Positions 26,492 to 34,115 of a stretch of DNA of 61,271 nt are shown piece after piece (the first letter of the stretch is position 1; each line of letters begins with the position of its first letter). The stretch comes from an uncultured Lentisphaeria bacterium (GTDB taxonomy: Bacteria > Verrucomicrobiota > Lentisphaeria > Oligosphaerales > Oligosphaeraceae), in assembly GCA_934661755.1 (NCBI GenBank), contig CAKUJM010000011.1, positions 1 through 61,271 on the forward strand, given 5' to 3'. The notes under the pieces were generated by a model. The model had not been told where the DNA came from. It searched no databases and saw only the letters and a list, made by a program, of their open reading frames with translations. Position numbers and translations under genes: made by a program.

Positions 26492-29253
26492 TGTCGTAGT
26501 GCCTCCTCGAGTGCGGGGTCGGGCTGGGCGCCATTGGCGACGGCCTGCCGGTACCACTTCAGGGCTTCGGCGCGCCGATATTGCGCGTGTCTCCGGAGGG
26601 CGTCGCGCAACGGCGGGTCATTCTGGGCCTGCAAGGCGATTTCGGAGGCATGCGCCAGCGCCATCAAGGCGAGGTTGTATGCGGCCTCGGCGTCCTTGGG
26701 GTTGATTTTCAGGGCATGGTGATATTCGGCGATGGCCGCCTCGCGCCACTCCAGTGCGCCCAGGGCAGTGGCGAAGAGCCGGCTGGTGGCGGCGTCGTTT
26801 GGAGCCAGCGCGGCCGCCCGGGCCATGGTCGCCAGCGCCCACCTCGGCTGGTTCAGCCGCAGCTGGGCGAAGCCGAGGGCCAGGAGGATCTCGGGGTCAT
26901 CCGGCGACAGGCGCATCGCGTGATCGAGATGGCGTGCGGCTTCGGCATCCTGTCCGCGCCCCGCGGCGATGATGCCCAGGCGCTTGAGGGCGAGGAGGCT
27001 GTCGGGATCCAGCTTGAGCGCTTCGCGGTAGTTGAAGATGGCCGCCTCGATTTTTCCGGCGTGTTCGGCGGCGACCCCCTGGCGGAGGAATCCGCGCTTC
27101 ACGATTTCGTTCTCATCCATTGCGGGTGCGGGTGGCTGCGGTTGCGGCTGCGGAGGCTGATTTGCCGCCGCGGTGGCGGGCTTTTCCTGCGGGGCGGGCG
27201 ATGGCGCCGCGTCTCTGCCGATGCCGTCCCCTCCTTCGCCGGTGCCGTTGCGCCCCTCGTTGATCAATCCCTGCAGGCGGTTGATTTCCGCAGTCAGCTG
27301 TCTGCGCTCGCTGTCGCGGCGGATCAGCGCAAGCTCAAGCTCCTGCTTTTCCCGGGTGGCGGTCCCCAGCTGCGACTCGGCCTCGCGCACCCGCGCACTC
27401 CATATCGCGGCGGTTTCGTCCTTGCTCTCCGCCAGGATTCGCTCGTGGCGGGCCTTTTCCTCGGCGGCCTTCTGCCGCAATGCCGCCAATTGGGCGTCCT
27501 TCTGGTCCAGGCTGTCCTGCAGTTGCCTGAGCTGTCCACGCAGCTCTTCGGCTTGACGGACATTTTGCCGGGCGTCGTCGAGGATGCCGTCCATCGCCCT
27601 GGCGGCGGTCTGCTGCTGTCTCTGGCGTTCCTCGAGCTGCCTCCTGGCATCTTCGGCGTTGTCCAGCGCGGCCTTGGCCTCCGACAGGCCGGAGGAGAGC
27701 CGCCGGTTTTCATCCCGGGATTCATCCAGCTGCCGCTGGGATGCCGCCATTTGCTTCCGGGATTCATCCAATTGCTTCCGGGATTCATCCAGCTGGCTTC
27801 GGGATTCATCCAATTGCTTCCGGGATTCATCCAATTGCCGCTGCAATGCCGCCAGTGCGGCCTGGCTGGCGGTGCCGGCGGTGATGGCGGCGTTGTCCGC
27901 CGCCGCCAATTCGTCGCGCAGCCGTCGTCCTTCCGTCTGGGACTCCGAGAGTCGGCGTTGGAAGTCGTCAAGCTGCTTTTCCAGCGCCGGCAGCTTCGCG
28001 GCCTGGTCGCGGGCGGCGGCCAGCTCCTGGCGGATGGCGGCATTTTCCTGTTCGAGGCGGGACAGCAGATCCCTCTGGACGCCCTCGCGCTGACGCAATT
28101 GCTCCAGTTCGGCTTTGGCGGCCGCCATGGCCTGTTCCTGCGCATCGCGATCGGCCTGGCGCCGGGCGGCGCTGGCGGCGGCATCGCCGCTGCGCTTGCG
28201 AAGGGCGTCATTTTCATCAGCCAGGCGGCTGACATTCTCCTCCGCCAATTCGAGTTTGCGGCGGGCGGTGAGCAATTCCCCGCGGGCGGCCGCAAGCTGT
28301 TCCTCGCGGTTGCGCAGTTGCGCTTCGGCATTTCGCAATTGCGTTTCGGCTTCTCCGGCCGTGGCCGCATCCCTCCTGGATTGTTCTTCGCGTTCGCGCG
28401 CCAGTTCGCCGCGGGCGCGCAGGAGGTCGTTTTCGCAGTCGTCGAGGCGTCCGCGCGTATTCTCCAGTTGCTTTGAGAGGTCGTCGGCGTTCTTTTGCGA
28501 CTCCGCCAATGCGGCCTGGGCGGCATCGGCGCGTGCGCGCTCGCGGCGCAGCTGCGAGTCAAGCGCGTCCCGGTCGGCCGCGAGGGCGGCCATCTCGCGG
28601 TTGATGCCGGCCAGGCGCGCCGTGGCCTCCGAGAGCTGCCGCTGCAAATCCGGGAGCTGCTGCAATAGCGGTGAGGGCTCGCTGGCCCGGGCCAGGTCCT
28701 CCTTGGCGGTGGCAAGCTGCGCGGTCAGCAGCCGCACCTGGGAGGCAAGCGTGTCGCGGTCATTGCGGATGATGCGCAGATTCTCCTCCAGCACCGACAC
28801 CCCGGCCGCCTCGGCCCGCGCCCGCTCCAGCGATTGCCGCACCTCGGACAACTCGCCTTGCAGCGCCGCCACCGTGCCGCCCAGCGTCTGGGTGTCGGCG
28901 GTGAGCCGGGCGACCAGGTGCTGCAGGTCATCGCGGCTGAGGAACGCCAGGTCATCGCGGTTGGCCTGCTTGATCTGGCTGATCTGCTTCTGGCAGTAGT
29001 CGATGCGGTACTTGATCAGCGCGGCGTTCCATTGCGGGTATTCCCGCTGCACCCGCTGGAACACCGCCAGGGCCTGCTCGTAGTCCTTGACCGCCGCCAG
29101 CTGGGCGTTGTTCTTCATCGCGCTTTCCGCGCGGTTCATGGCGTCGTAGCCTTCCATCCAGATGCGCCGCGCCAGATCGACTTCCTGCGCGGGAGACCAC
29201 GCCGCCACGCCAAGCAGCAGCAGGATTGACAGAAGGAATAGCTTCATGTTCAT
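26488..29253 (-). CDS. Secreted coiled-coil protein with C-terminal TPRs
   Basis: A 921-residue protein with an N-terminal signal peptide (FLLSILLLLGVAAWSPAQE). A short helical region (residues about 25-90) includes YPQWNAALIKYRIDYCQKQI. A very long predicted coiled coil follows to about residue 690, then a Pro/Gln linker (QPPQPQPQPPAPA). At least five TPR units end the protein, for example AIFNYREALKLDPDSLLALKR. Inside the coil a QLDESRK heptad is repeated (21-bp DNA tandem, 27716-27841). The layout suggests a periplasmic spacer or scaffold. Starts and stops overlap the neighbours by 4 bp on both sides. Confidence 0.75.
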   Translation of the reverse strand: MNMKLFLLSILLLLGVAAWSPAQEVDLARRIWMEGYDAMNRAESAMKNNAQLAAVKDYEQALAVFQRVQREYPQWNAALIKYRIDYCQKQISQIKQANRDDLAFLSRDDLQHLVARLTADTQTLGGTVAALQGELSEVRQSLERARAEAAGVSVLEENLRIIRNDRDTLASQVRLLTAQLATAKEDLARASEPSPLLQQLPDLQRQLSEATARLAGINREMAALAADRDALDSQLRRERARADAAQAALAESQKNADDLSKQLENTRGRLDDCENDLLRARGELAREREEQSRRDAATAGEAETQLRNAEAQLRNREEQLAAARGELLTARRKLELAEENVSRLADENDALRKRSGDAAASAARRQADRDAQEQAMAAAKAELEQLRQREGVQRDLLSRLEQENAAIRQELAAARDQAAKLPALEKQLDDFQRRLSESQTEGRRLRDELAAADNAAITAGTASQAALAALQRQLDESRKQLDESRSQLDESRKQLDESRKQMAASQRQLDESRDENRRLSSGLSEAKAALDNAEDARRQLEERQRQQQTAARAMDGILDDARQNVRQAEELRGQLRQLQDSLDQKDAQLAALRQKAAEEKARHERILAESKDETAAIWSARVREAESQLGTATREKQELELALIRRDSERRQLTAEINRLQGLINEGRNGTGEGGDGIGRDAAPSPAPQEKPATAAANQPPQPQPQPPAPAMDENEIVKRGFLRQGVAAEHAGKIEAAIFNYREALKLDPDSLLALKRLGIIAAGRGQDAEAARHLDHAMRLSPDDPEILLALGFAQLRLNQPRWALATMARAAALAPNDAATSRLFATALGALEWREAAIAEYHHALKINPKDAEAAYNLALMALAHASEIALQAQNDPPLRDALRRHAQYRRAEALKWYRQAVANGAQPDPALEEALRQ
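27716..27841 (-). repeat. 21-bp tandem repeat encoding QLDESRK heptads
   Basis: About six units of a 21-bp sequence (minus strand: coding for QLDESRK) lie inside the coiled-coil gene, one unit being variant (QMAASQR). The reading frame is kept through all units, so copy-number change would alter coil length by exactly one heptad at a time. Confidence 0.8.
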
Positions 29254-29750
29254 TGCCTGACAATCGCCGGCGGAACGCCGGGTAGGTATACATGGAGGCA
29301 GGGGATGCCGTGGACCGACTCGTCCAGGACTGCGGCGCCGGCGGCAAGCAGCAGCCCCTTGAGCAAATCCGGGCGGCGGACATCGCGCAGCCCCAGGTCG
29401 GCGGCGGTCCCCCCCAGATGGCGCGATATGTACCCGCCGTCGCGTCGGGCAAGCACCTGGTAGACGCTGTCGGCGTCGCGTCGGGCAAGCGCCAGGATCC
29501 CGTCAATGTACTGCGGGCGTCCGCCGGAGCCATACAATGCGGCAAGCTGCCGGTCGTCCATCTGCGCCATCAGCTCGGCCTGCCGCCGTAGCGTGCGCGC
29601 GCCCGCGGTGATCCGCAATGGCGGCTCGTGCGGGCATTGCGCGTGATAAGATTGCGCCGCGCTGGCAATCAGGCGGCGCAACGACTCATGCACTCCGGAG
29701 TAGCTCTCCGGAGTGCATTCAATGACCAATGTGGCGTCTTGCGAAGGCAT
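29250..29750 (-). CDS. Putative M15-like zinc peptidase (peptidoglycan-type)
   Basis: A 166-residue protein without a signal peptide. LRITAGARTLRRQAELMAQ resembles the start of the M15 (VanX/VanY/endolysin) fold. SRHLGGTAADLGL closely fits the SxHxxGxAxD zinc motif, as in VanX SRHSRGSAIDL. The late His in PCLHVYLPG could be the third ligand, but the usual ExxH is not clear. It would cleave peptidoglycan-type peptides if active. It is embedded in an operon with a long secreted coiled-coil protein. The gene start is remarkable: a perfect 10-bp-stem hairpin abuts the ATG and a 13-bp-stem hairpin lies in codons about 11-21. Confidence 0.45.
   Translation of the reverse strand: MPSQDATLVIECTPESYSGVHESLRRLIASAAQSYHAQCPHEPPLRITAGARTLRRQAELMAQMDDRQLAALYGSGGRPQYIDGILALARRDADSVYQVLARRDGGYISRHLGGTAADLGLRDVRRPDLLKGLLLAAGAAVLDESVHGIPCLHVYLPGVPPAIVRQ
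29688..29718 (-). other. Perfect 13-bp-stem hairpin inside M15-like gene
   Basis: ATGCACTCCGGAG (29688-29700) and CTCCGGAGTGCAT (29706-29718) are perfect inverse complements around a five-base loop. On the minus strand this lies in the first 21 codons of the M15-like gene and would form a very stable mRNA hairpin. Confidence 0.85.
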
Positions 29751-29781
29751 GGCATTTTCGCCAGACGGACTCGAAAATGCC
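29751..29781 (-). promoter_or_regulatory. Perfect 10-bp-stem hairpin abutting M15-like start codon
   Basis: GGCATTTTCG (29751-29760) and CGAAAATGCC (29772-29781) pair perfectly around an 11-base loop, and the arm at 29751 directly touches the ATG at 29750. The ribosome-binding region would be inside the stem. No U-tract follows, so translational control is more likely than termination. Confidence 0.7.
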
Positions 29782-29807
29782 TGCGGAGCCCGCCGTCGTC
29801 AATGCGC

Positions 29808-31079
29808 TCAGGCGTTGGCGGGCGCCGGCGCCGCCGGGGCGCCCTTGATGGCCGGTGCGCGCAGATTGGCGAAGACCCGCTCGAAAAGCGGCAGGACGCC
29901 CTCCACGTTGTCCGGGTTCATCAGCTCGGCGCATTCCCGCGGGGTGAGCTGCGGGCGGTCTTCGTAGGCCTTCTTGAAGAGGCTGGTGTAGTATCGCACC
30001 ATGAATTCCTCCTCGCTGCCGACCGTGCGGAAGAGCGAGAGCAGCCGCCGGCTCTGCGGCTGGTTGTTGGTCTTGGGGTTTTCCCACAGGCAGGCGCCGA
30101 AGATGAGCGACCAGATCGTCCCCTGCCACGGGCGGTCCTCCACCACACCGCTGGGGTCGACGGTGCGGCGCAGGTCCTCGTTGGTCATTTCGCGCCCCTT
30201 CTCCTGGGAGAAGACGACATAGATGTTGTGGAGGACGGTGTTGCGCACAAAGCCGTCGGTGATGTGCCAGCGCGTGGCCTGCATGTACTCCGCCAGATTG
30301 AAGTTCTGCAGCTCCTCGTCGGAGTACGCGGAGGCGTTGTGGCAGTTGCCCAGGCCGATCATGGTCTGGCCGTCGTCGTTCCTGGTGATCTTGACGGTGG
30401 TGTTGGCGGCATTGCGCAGGAAGTCCTCGAAGGCGCCGAATCCGAAGTCGGCGACATTGAACTCCGGGATCTTCTCGAGCAGCTTTTCCTCCAGGGTGGC
30501 GATCGGCAGGTCGCCATTGGCCAGCAACGCCTTGATGGCGTAGAGGACGTTGGTCTTGTCCAGGGCGTTGGAATTGCGGGTCTTCGGGGTGTTGTCGACC
30601 AGCGCGATGAATTCATCGGAGACGCGGGTGAGGGCGGCGGCGGCGGCCGGTTCCGGCCCGAGGACGTAGACGCGCTTTCCGAAGGAGCGGAGGCGGGTGA
30701 TGATCGGCATGAGCGCCATGTCGTTGGATCCGAAGACGAATCCGCCGATATTGGGGTTGTTGCGCAGCAGGTCGAAGGCGGTCATCCCCATGCAGGATGC
30801 GGTGTATCCGGGAATGCGCTGGGTGTTGCAGGAGAGGTGGGGGACGAACTGCATTTCGGCGCCGGTCTTGGAAAGGTCGCCGATGGTGCGGCGGGTCCGC
30901 GGACCCGCCCAGTCCCCCCAGGCTTTGCAATAGACCACCACGCCATATTGCGTCTCGAGGTAATTGACAACATCCGGATGTGAATAGTTGCGCGACGGAT
31001 CCGGTTCGCCCTTGCCGGTGAAGCCCATCAGGTTATCGTAGTCGATGAGCAATGCCAGCTGCATGTTTTTCTGAGCCAT
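29808..31079 (-). CDS. NYN-domain protein with LOTUS/OST-HTH domain
   Basis: A 423-residue cytoplasmic protein. Residues 1-165 are a NYN (DUF88/LabA-like) PIN-fold nuclease domain: ALLIDYDN with the first acidic residues, and FVFGSNDMALMPIITRL with the SxD motif. Residues about 183-240 (LPIATLEEKLLEKIPEFN, then AFEDFLRNAAN) match a LOTUS/OST-HTH RNA-binding domain. The rest is a helical C-terminal region ending in a Pro/Ala tail. Proteins of this layout are predicted RNA-cleaving or RNA-binding regulators. It heads an operon whose other members are mostly envelope proteins. The ATG is preceded by an A-rich stretch, not a Shine-Dalgarno. Confidence 0.85.
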   Translation of the reverse strand: MAQKNMQLALLIDYDNLMGFTGKGEPDPSRNYSHPDVVNYLETQYGVVVYCKAWGDWAGPRTRRTIGDLSKTGAEMQFVPHLSCNTQRIPGYTASCMGMTAFDLLRNNPNIGGFVFGSNDMALMPIITRLRSFGKRVYVLGPEPAAAAALTRVSDEFIALVDNTPKTRNSNALDKTNVLYAIKALLANGDLPIATLEEKLLEKIPEFNVADFGFGAFEDFLRNAANTTVKITRNDDGQTMIGLGNCHNASAYSDEELQNFNLAEYMQATRWHITDGFVRNTVLHNIYVVFSQEKGREMTNEDLRRTVDPSGVVEDRPWQGTIWSLIFGACLWENPKTNNQPQSRRLLSLFRTVGSEEEFMVRYYTSLFKKAYEDRPQLTPRECAELMNPDNVEGVLPLFERVFANLRAPAIKGAPAAPAPANA

Positions 31080-31310
31080 AGTATTCAGGAGTTTTTTTTG
31101 TTGTTTCCCATTTTCCGCCCAGTCACCCGACAGGCGGCTTGTGGAAGATGATAGCCCGCTGCCGCAGTCCGCCAGGTTTTTTCCCCGGTGCGGCCGTGCT
31201 TCGGCGCGGGTGGTTGGGTTATTCAGTTTTTTGCGGGATTTATGGTCTTTGGCGCGGCATCCCGTGATGCCGCCTTCACGCCATTGCGGGCATCGTGGAG
31301 AAAAATGGCA
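31080..31310. other. Intergenic region between yraN and NYN gene
   Basis: A 231-bp gap between two minus-strand genes. It contains the interspersed-repeat relative D (31258-31285) and an oligo-A stretch just before the NYN start (minus strand). I see no clear promoter or terminator. Confidence 0.5.
31258..31285 (-). repeat. Interspersed repeat family, short relative D
   Basis: On the minus strand GCGTGAAG is followed after a few bases by CATCACGGGAT, as if the two ends of the repeat had been joined with the middle lost. The flank TTTGG-GCGGC-TCCCGTGA (31250-31267, plus) matches the flank of copy C at 59930-59947 with one or two differences, which supports relatedness. Confidence 0.45.
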
Positions 31311-31781
31311 TCATGGCCTTTCGCCGGGCGGCGCGGCCGCAGGAAAGGCGTACGGCCAATGGACGATCCGGACTGGCGTGACGCCATGCGACCACACCTC
31401 CACCACATCGAAGCGATGACGCGGTTTTTCCGGCGTTCCCATGGCCAGGATCCACCGGCGGGCGGCGCGGCGCAACCTGCGCTGCTTGGCGTCATCCACC
31501 GCGGACAGGGGGCGCAATGCCGAGGGACGCCCCGGCGTCTGGCGCCGGGTCTTCACCTCGACGAAACAGAGGCATCCTGCCGCATCCCGGGCCACGATAT
31601 CCAACTCGCCGATGCCATGCGGCGCCCGGTAGTTGCGCGCCAGTATGTCATATCCTGCATTCTCCAGAAAGTCGGACGCGGCCTTTTCGCCGTTGCTGCC
31701 GACCGCCAGGCAATGCCGACGCAACCGCCCAGTGGCGATCCTGCCGAGCCAATCAGCCAGCTTCTTGCGGGAGAACGGCAT
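31311..31781 (-). CDS. yraN: UPF0102 (YraN-like) nuclease-fold protein
   Basis: A 156-residue small cytoplasmic protein of the YraN family. The restriction-endonuclease-like core is clear: GEKAASDFLENAGYDILARNYR, then GIGELDIVARD and CFVEVKTR, giving the E..D..ExK pattern. Family function is unproven, though a role in DNA or chromosome processing is presumed. The usual family start is just before GEKAA, so the first 30 residues (MPFSRKKLADWLGRIATGRL) are an extension or the real start is internal. The promoter at 31856-31884 leaves a leader of about 68 nt for the ATG at 31781. Confidence 0.85.
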   Translation of the reverse strand: MPFSRKKLADWLGRIATGRLRRHCLAVGSNGEKAASDFLENAGYDILARNYRAPHGIGELDIVARDAAGCLCFVEVKTRRQTPGRPSALRPLSAVDDAKQRRLRRAARRWILAMGTPEKPRHRFDVVEVWSHGVTPVRIVHWPYAFPAAAPPGERP

Positions 31782-31855
31782 AATATAACCCCATTGACCG
31801 GATTCCGGCAGGTGTGCGGGCGGGATGACGCATCCGCCGGCCGGGTGTCCTGAAA

Positions 31856-31884
31856 ATTATAGTAATTTTCGGACAAAAAATCAA
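31856..31884 (-). promoter_or_regulatory. Sigma70-type promoter for yraN with dyad at -10
   Basis: On the minus strand TTGATT (31884 to 31879) and TATAAT (31861 to 31856) have the optimal 17-bp spacing. The -10 is embedded in the perfect inverted repeat GAAAATTA-TAG-TAATTTTC (31852-31870), which could be a repressor site or simply AT-rich promoter sequence. Confidence 0.7.
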
Positions 31885-31889
31885 GAGTC

Positions 31890-31943
31890 AAAAGCAAAAA
31901 AGGCAAGAAATGCCGTCGGTACGGCCGCCGTGCCAACGGCCAT
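31890..31943 (-). terminator. Terminator after dapB
   Basis: An imperfect stem of about 14 bp (31910-31925 pairing with 31929-31943, one bulge and G-U pairs) is followed on the minus strand by a T-rich tract (opposite 31890-31907). It lies directly after the dapB stop codon. Confidence 0.7.
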
Positions 31944-31947
31944 TGCG

Positions 31948-32751
31948 CTAGAGTCCCAGGACATCCTGCATGTCATAGCGTCCGGGGGCGGCATCCAGCA
32001 CAAACCTTGCCGCCCGGACCGCACCATTGGCGAAGGTCTGGCGGGATGAGGCCTTGTGGGTGAGTTCGAGCCGCTCTCCGTTGGTGGCGAAGATCACCGT
32101 GTGGTCGCCGACGACATCGCCGCCGCGCAGGGCGTGCATCCCGATTTCATGGCGGGAGCGCGCGCCGGTCATGCCGACACGACCATGCCGGACATCGGCG
32201 TCGTAGGAAAGCCCGCGGGCCTCGCAGAGGATCTGCCCCAGCCGTTCGGCGGTCCCGGAGGGCGCGTCCTTCTTCTGGTTGTGGTGCATTTCCACAACCT
32301 CGATGTCGTAGTCATCGCCGAGGATCCCGGCGACGCGGCGGCAAAGGGAGAAGAGCAAATTGACTCCGACCGACATGTTCGGCGCCTGGACGATGCGGGC
32401 GCCGCCAGCGGCCAGGCGGTCCAGCATCTTCAGGTCGTCGGCGGTCAGGCCGGTGGATCCGATCACCATGGCGACTCCGGCGGCGGCGGCCTTCGGCGCC
32501 AGCTTCCGGCTGGCGGCCGCCGACGAGAAGTCGATCAGCACATCGGCCCTGGCCAATGCCTCATCGGCATCGGCGGTCAGCGCGATGCCGCATGCCGGCA
32601 GCCCCGCCACCACTGCGGCGTCCTGTCCCAGCAGGGGACAGCCATCCCATTCCACTGCGGCCGCAAGCTCCAGATCCGGGGCGTCGATGACCTGGGAAAC
32701 CAGATGGCGGCCCATCCGGCCGGCGGCGCCAAATATTGCTACGTTGTGCAT
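31948..32751 (-). CDS. dapB: 4-hydroxy-tetrahydrodipicolinate reductase
   Basis: A 267-residue cytoplasmic enzyme of lysine and diaminopimelate synthesis, reducing HTPA with NAD(P)H. The Rossmann motif is VAIFGAAGRMGRHL near the N-terminus. The active-site signature EMHHNQKKDAPSGTA carries the catalytic His and Lys residues. Length and order match the bacterial family. No dapA or other lysine genes are adjacent. It is transcribed in the same direction as ctpA and glyS upstream, with a 58-bp gap. Confidence 0.96.
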   Translation of the reverse strand: MHNVAIFGAAGRMGRHLVSQVIDAPDLELAAAVEWDGCPLLGQDAAVVAGLPACGIALTADADEALARADVLIDFSSAAASRKLAPKAAAAGVAMVIGSTGLTADDLKMLDRLAAGGARIVQAPNMSVGVNLLFSLCRRVAGILGDDYDIEVVEMHHNQKKDAPSGTAERLGQILCEARGLSYDADVRHGRVGMTGARSRHEIGMHALRGGDVVGDHTVIFATNGERLELTHKASSRQTFANGAVRAARFVLDAAPGRYDMQDVLGL

Positions 32752-32809
32752 AATGGCAAAATGCGTTGAAGCGTTGAAGGGGAAACTGCCTTCGCCTTGC
32801 TTTTCTCCG

Positions 32810-34090
32810 TCAGTCCCCGCTTTTCTCCGTTTCCACCTGTTCCCCGCTTTTCCCCTCGGCTCTCCCGGACAGGAAGTCGATGGCGGCCTTGATTTGCGGA
32901 TCGATCGCGATGCGCCTGCCTTCGTCCAGCTCTTCGCGGATGGCGTTGCGCTCGTCGTCGGAGATCTCCACAGTCATATCCGGCGTGAGGCCGACGCCGT
33001 GGATTTCATGGTGGTTTTTCGTGTAGTACTTGGCAATGGTCAGCTTGAGCCCGGATCCATCGGAGAAGTGCTGGACAGTCTGGACGCTGCCCTTGCCGAA
33101 GGACTTGGTGCCGAGCAGGGTGGCGCGCCCATGGTCGCGCAGGCAGCTGGCGGTGATCTCCGAGGCTGAGGCGCTGCCGCCGTCGATGAGCACCGCCAGG
33201 GCGACGGTTGACGGAATGCGGTAGCTTTCCTTCAGGGTCTTTTCGGCATGCTGGATCGACTGGTTGCGTCCCTCGGTGGTGACCACCAGCTCGTCCGGCC
33301 CGAGGAACATGCTGCAGATCTCCACTGCGGACTGGAGCAGGCCGCCGCCATTGCCGCGCAAGTCGATGATCAGCGAATCGATTCCGCCATCGGCGTCCAT
33401 CAGCCGCCGCAGCGCCTTCTCAAAATCCCCGGAGGTCGGGGACATGAATTCGGTGATCCGGATGTATCCAATCCTGGTGCCCGGCAGCGTCTGCGTGTTG
33501 CGTACGGTGTGGATCGGGATTTCCTCGCGGGTCAGCTCGAAGTGCAGCAGCTCTTCGGAGCCCTCCCGGCGGATGCCGACCTTGACGGTGGTGCCGACCT
33601 CGCCGCGAAGGCGCGCCACGGCGCCATCGCTGGACAGCTTGCCGATGTCCTCGTCGTCGATCTCGACGATCTGGTCACCGGGCAGGATCCCCGCCTTGGC
33701 GGCCGGGGTGTCCAGTACCGTCGTCACCACCGTGAGCACGCCATTGCGGGTGGTCACCTGCATGCCCACGCCGCCGAAGCTGCCTTCGGTGTATTCATCC
33801 ATGGCCTTCATCTCCTCCGGCGGGATGAACTCGCTGTACGGGTCCAGAGGGAGGGTCAGCCCGGCAATCGCGCAACGCAGCATCTCCACCGCGGAGATCT
33901 TGTCGGCGTCGACGTAGTTCCGGCGGATGATCTGCATGACCTCCACCAGGCGGTCGAGGTTCTCCATGATCTGCTGGCTGTCATTGCCGTCGTCGCCCTC
34001 GGAGAGGCTTTCCGCCCGGAAGCAGATCATGCCGGCCACGATATTGAGTATCGCCACCGGCACCGCCAGGGTGTAGAGGAGTTTTTTCAT
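32810..34090 (-). CDS. C-terminal processing protease (S41)
   Basis: A 426-residue serine protease of the CtpA/Prc type, anchored by an N-terminal signal/transmembrane segment (LLYTLAVPVAILNIVAGMIC) and acting in the periplasm. It has an S41 N-terminal domain, a PDZ domain (GSFGGVGMQVTTRNGVLTVV, residues about 95-180) and the protease domain. The catalytic Ser is in IDGGSASASEI and the Lys in TKSFGKGSVQT. It ends with a charged tail (GKSGEQVETEKSGD). AAGGA precedes the start by 13 bp. It lies 25 bp after glyS, probably in one transcript. Confidence 0.92.
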   Translation of the reverse strand: MKKLLYTLAVPVAILNIVAGMICFRAESLSEGDDGNDSQQIMENLDRLVEVMQIIRRNYVDADKISAVEMLRCAIAGLTLPLDPYSEFIPPEEMKAMDEYTEGSFGGVGMQVTTRNGVLTVVTTVLDTPAAKAGILPGDQIVEIDDEDIGKLSSDGAVARLRGEVGTTVKVGIRREGSEELLHFELTREEIPIHTVRNTQTLPGTRIGYIRITEFMSPTSGDFEKALRRLMDADGGIDSLIIDLRGNGGGLLQSAVEICSMFLGPDELVVTTEGRNQSIQHAEKTLKESYRIPSTVALAVLIDGGSASASEITASCLRDHGRATLLGTKSFGKGSVQTVQHFSDGSGLKLTIAKYYTKNHHEIHGVGLTPDMTVEISDDERNAIREELDEGRRIAIDPQIKAAIDFLSGRAEGKSGEQVETEKSGD

Positions 34091-34115
34091 CGGGGATGAA
34101 GGTTCCTTTTGTGGA

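Noticed and set aside
27716..27841. Possible CRISPR array
   Set aside because: The 21-bp units are directly contiguous with no spacers and encode in-frame heptads of a coiled coil.
26581..28476. 631-codon plus-strand open frame opposite the coiled-coil gene
   Set aside because: It mirrors the heptad repeat in antisense (Leu/Pro/Gly-rich) and lacks any start signal or family.
31776..31790. TATATTATG at the yraN start as its promoter
   Set aside because: A much better promoter (TTGATT-17-TATAAT) lies about 75 bp upstream, and a -10 directly touching the ATG would place the transcript start inside the gene.
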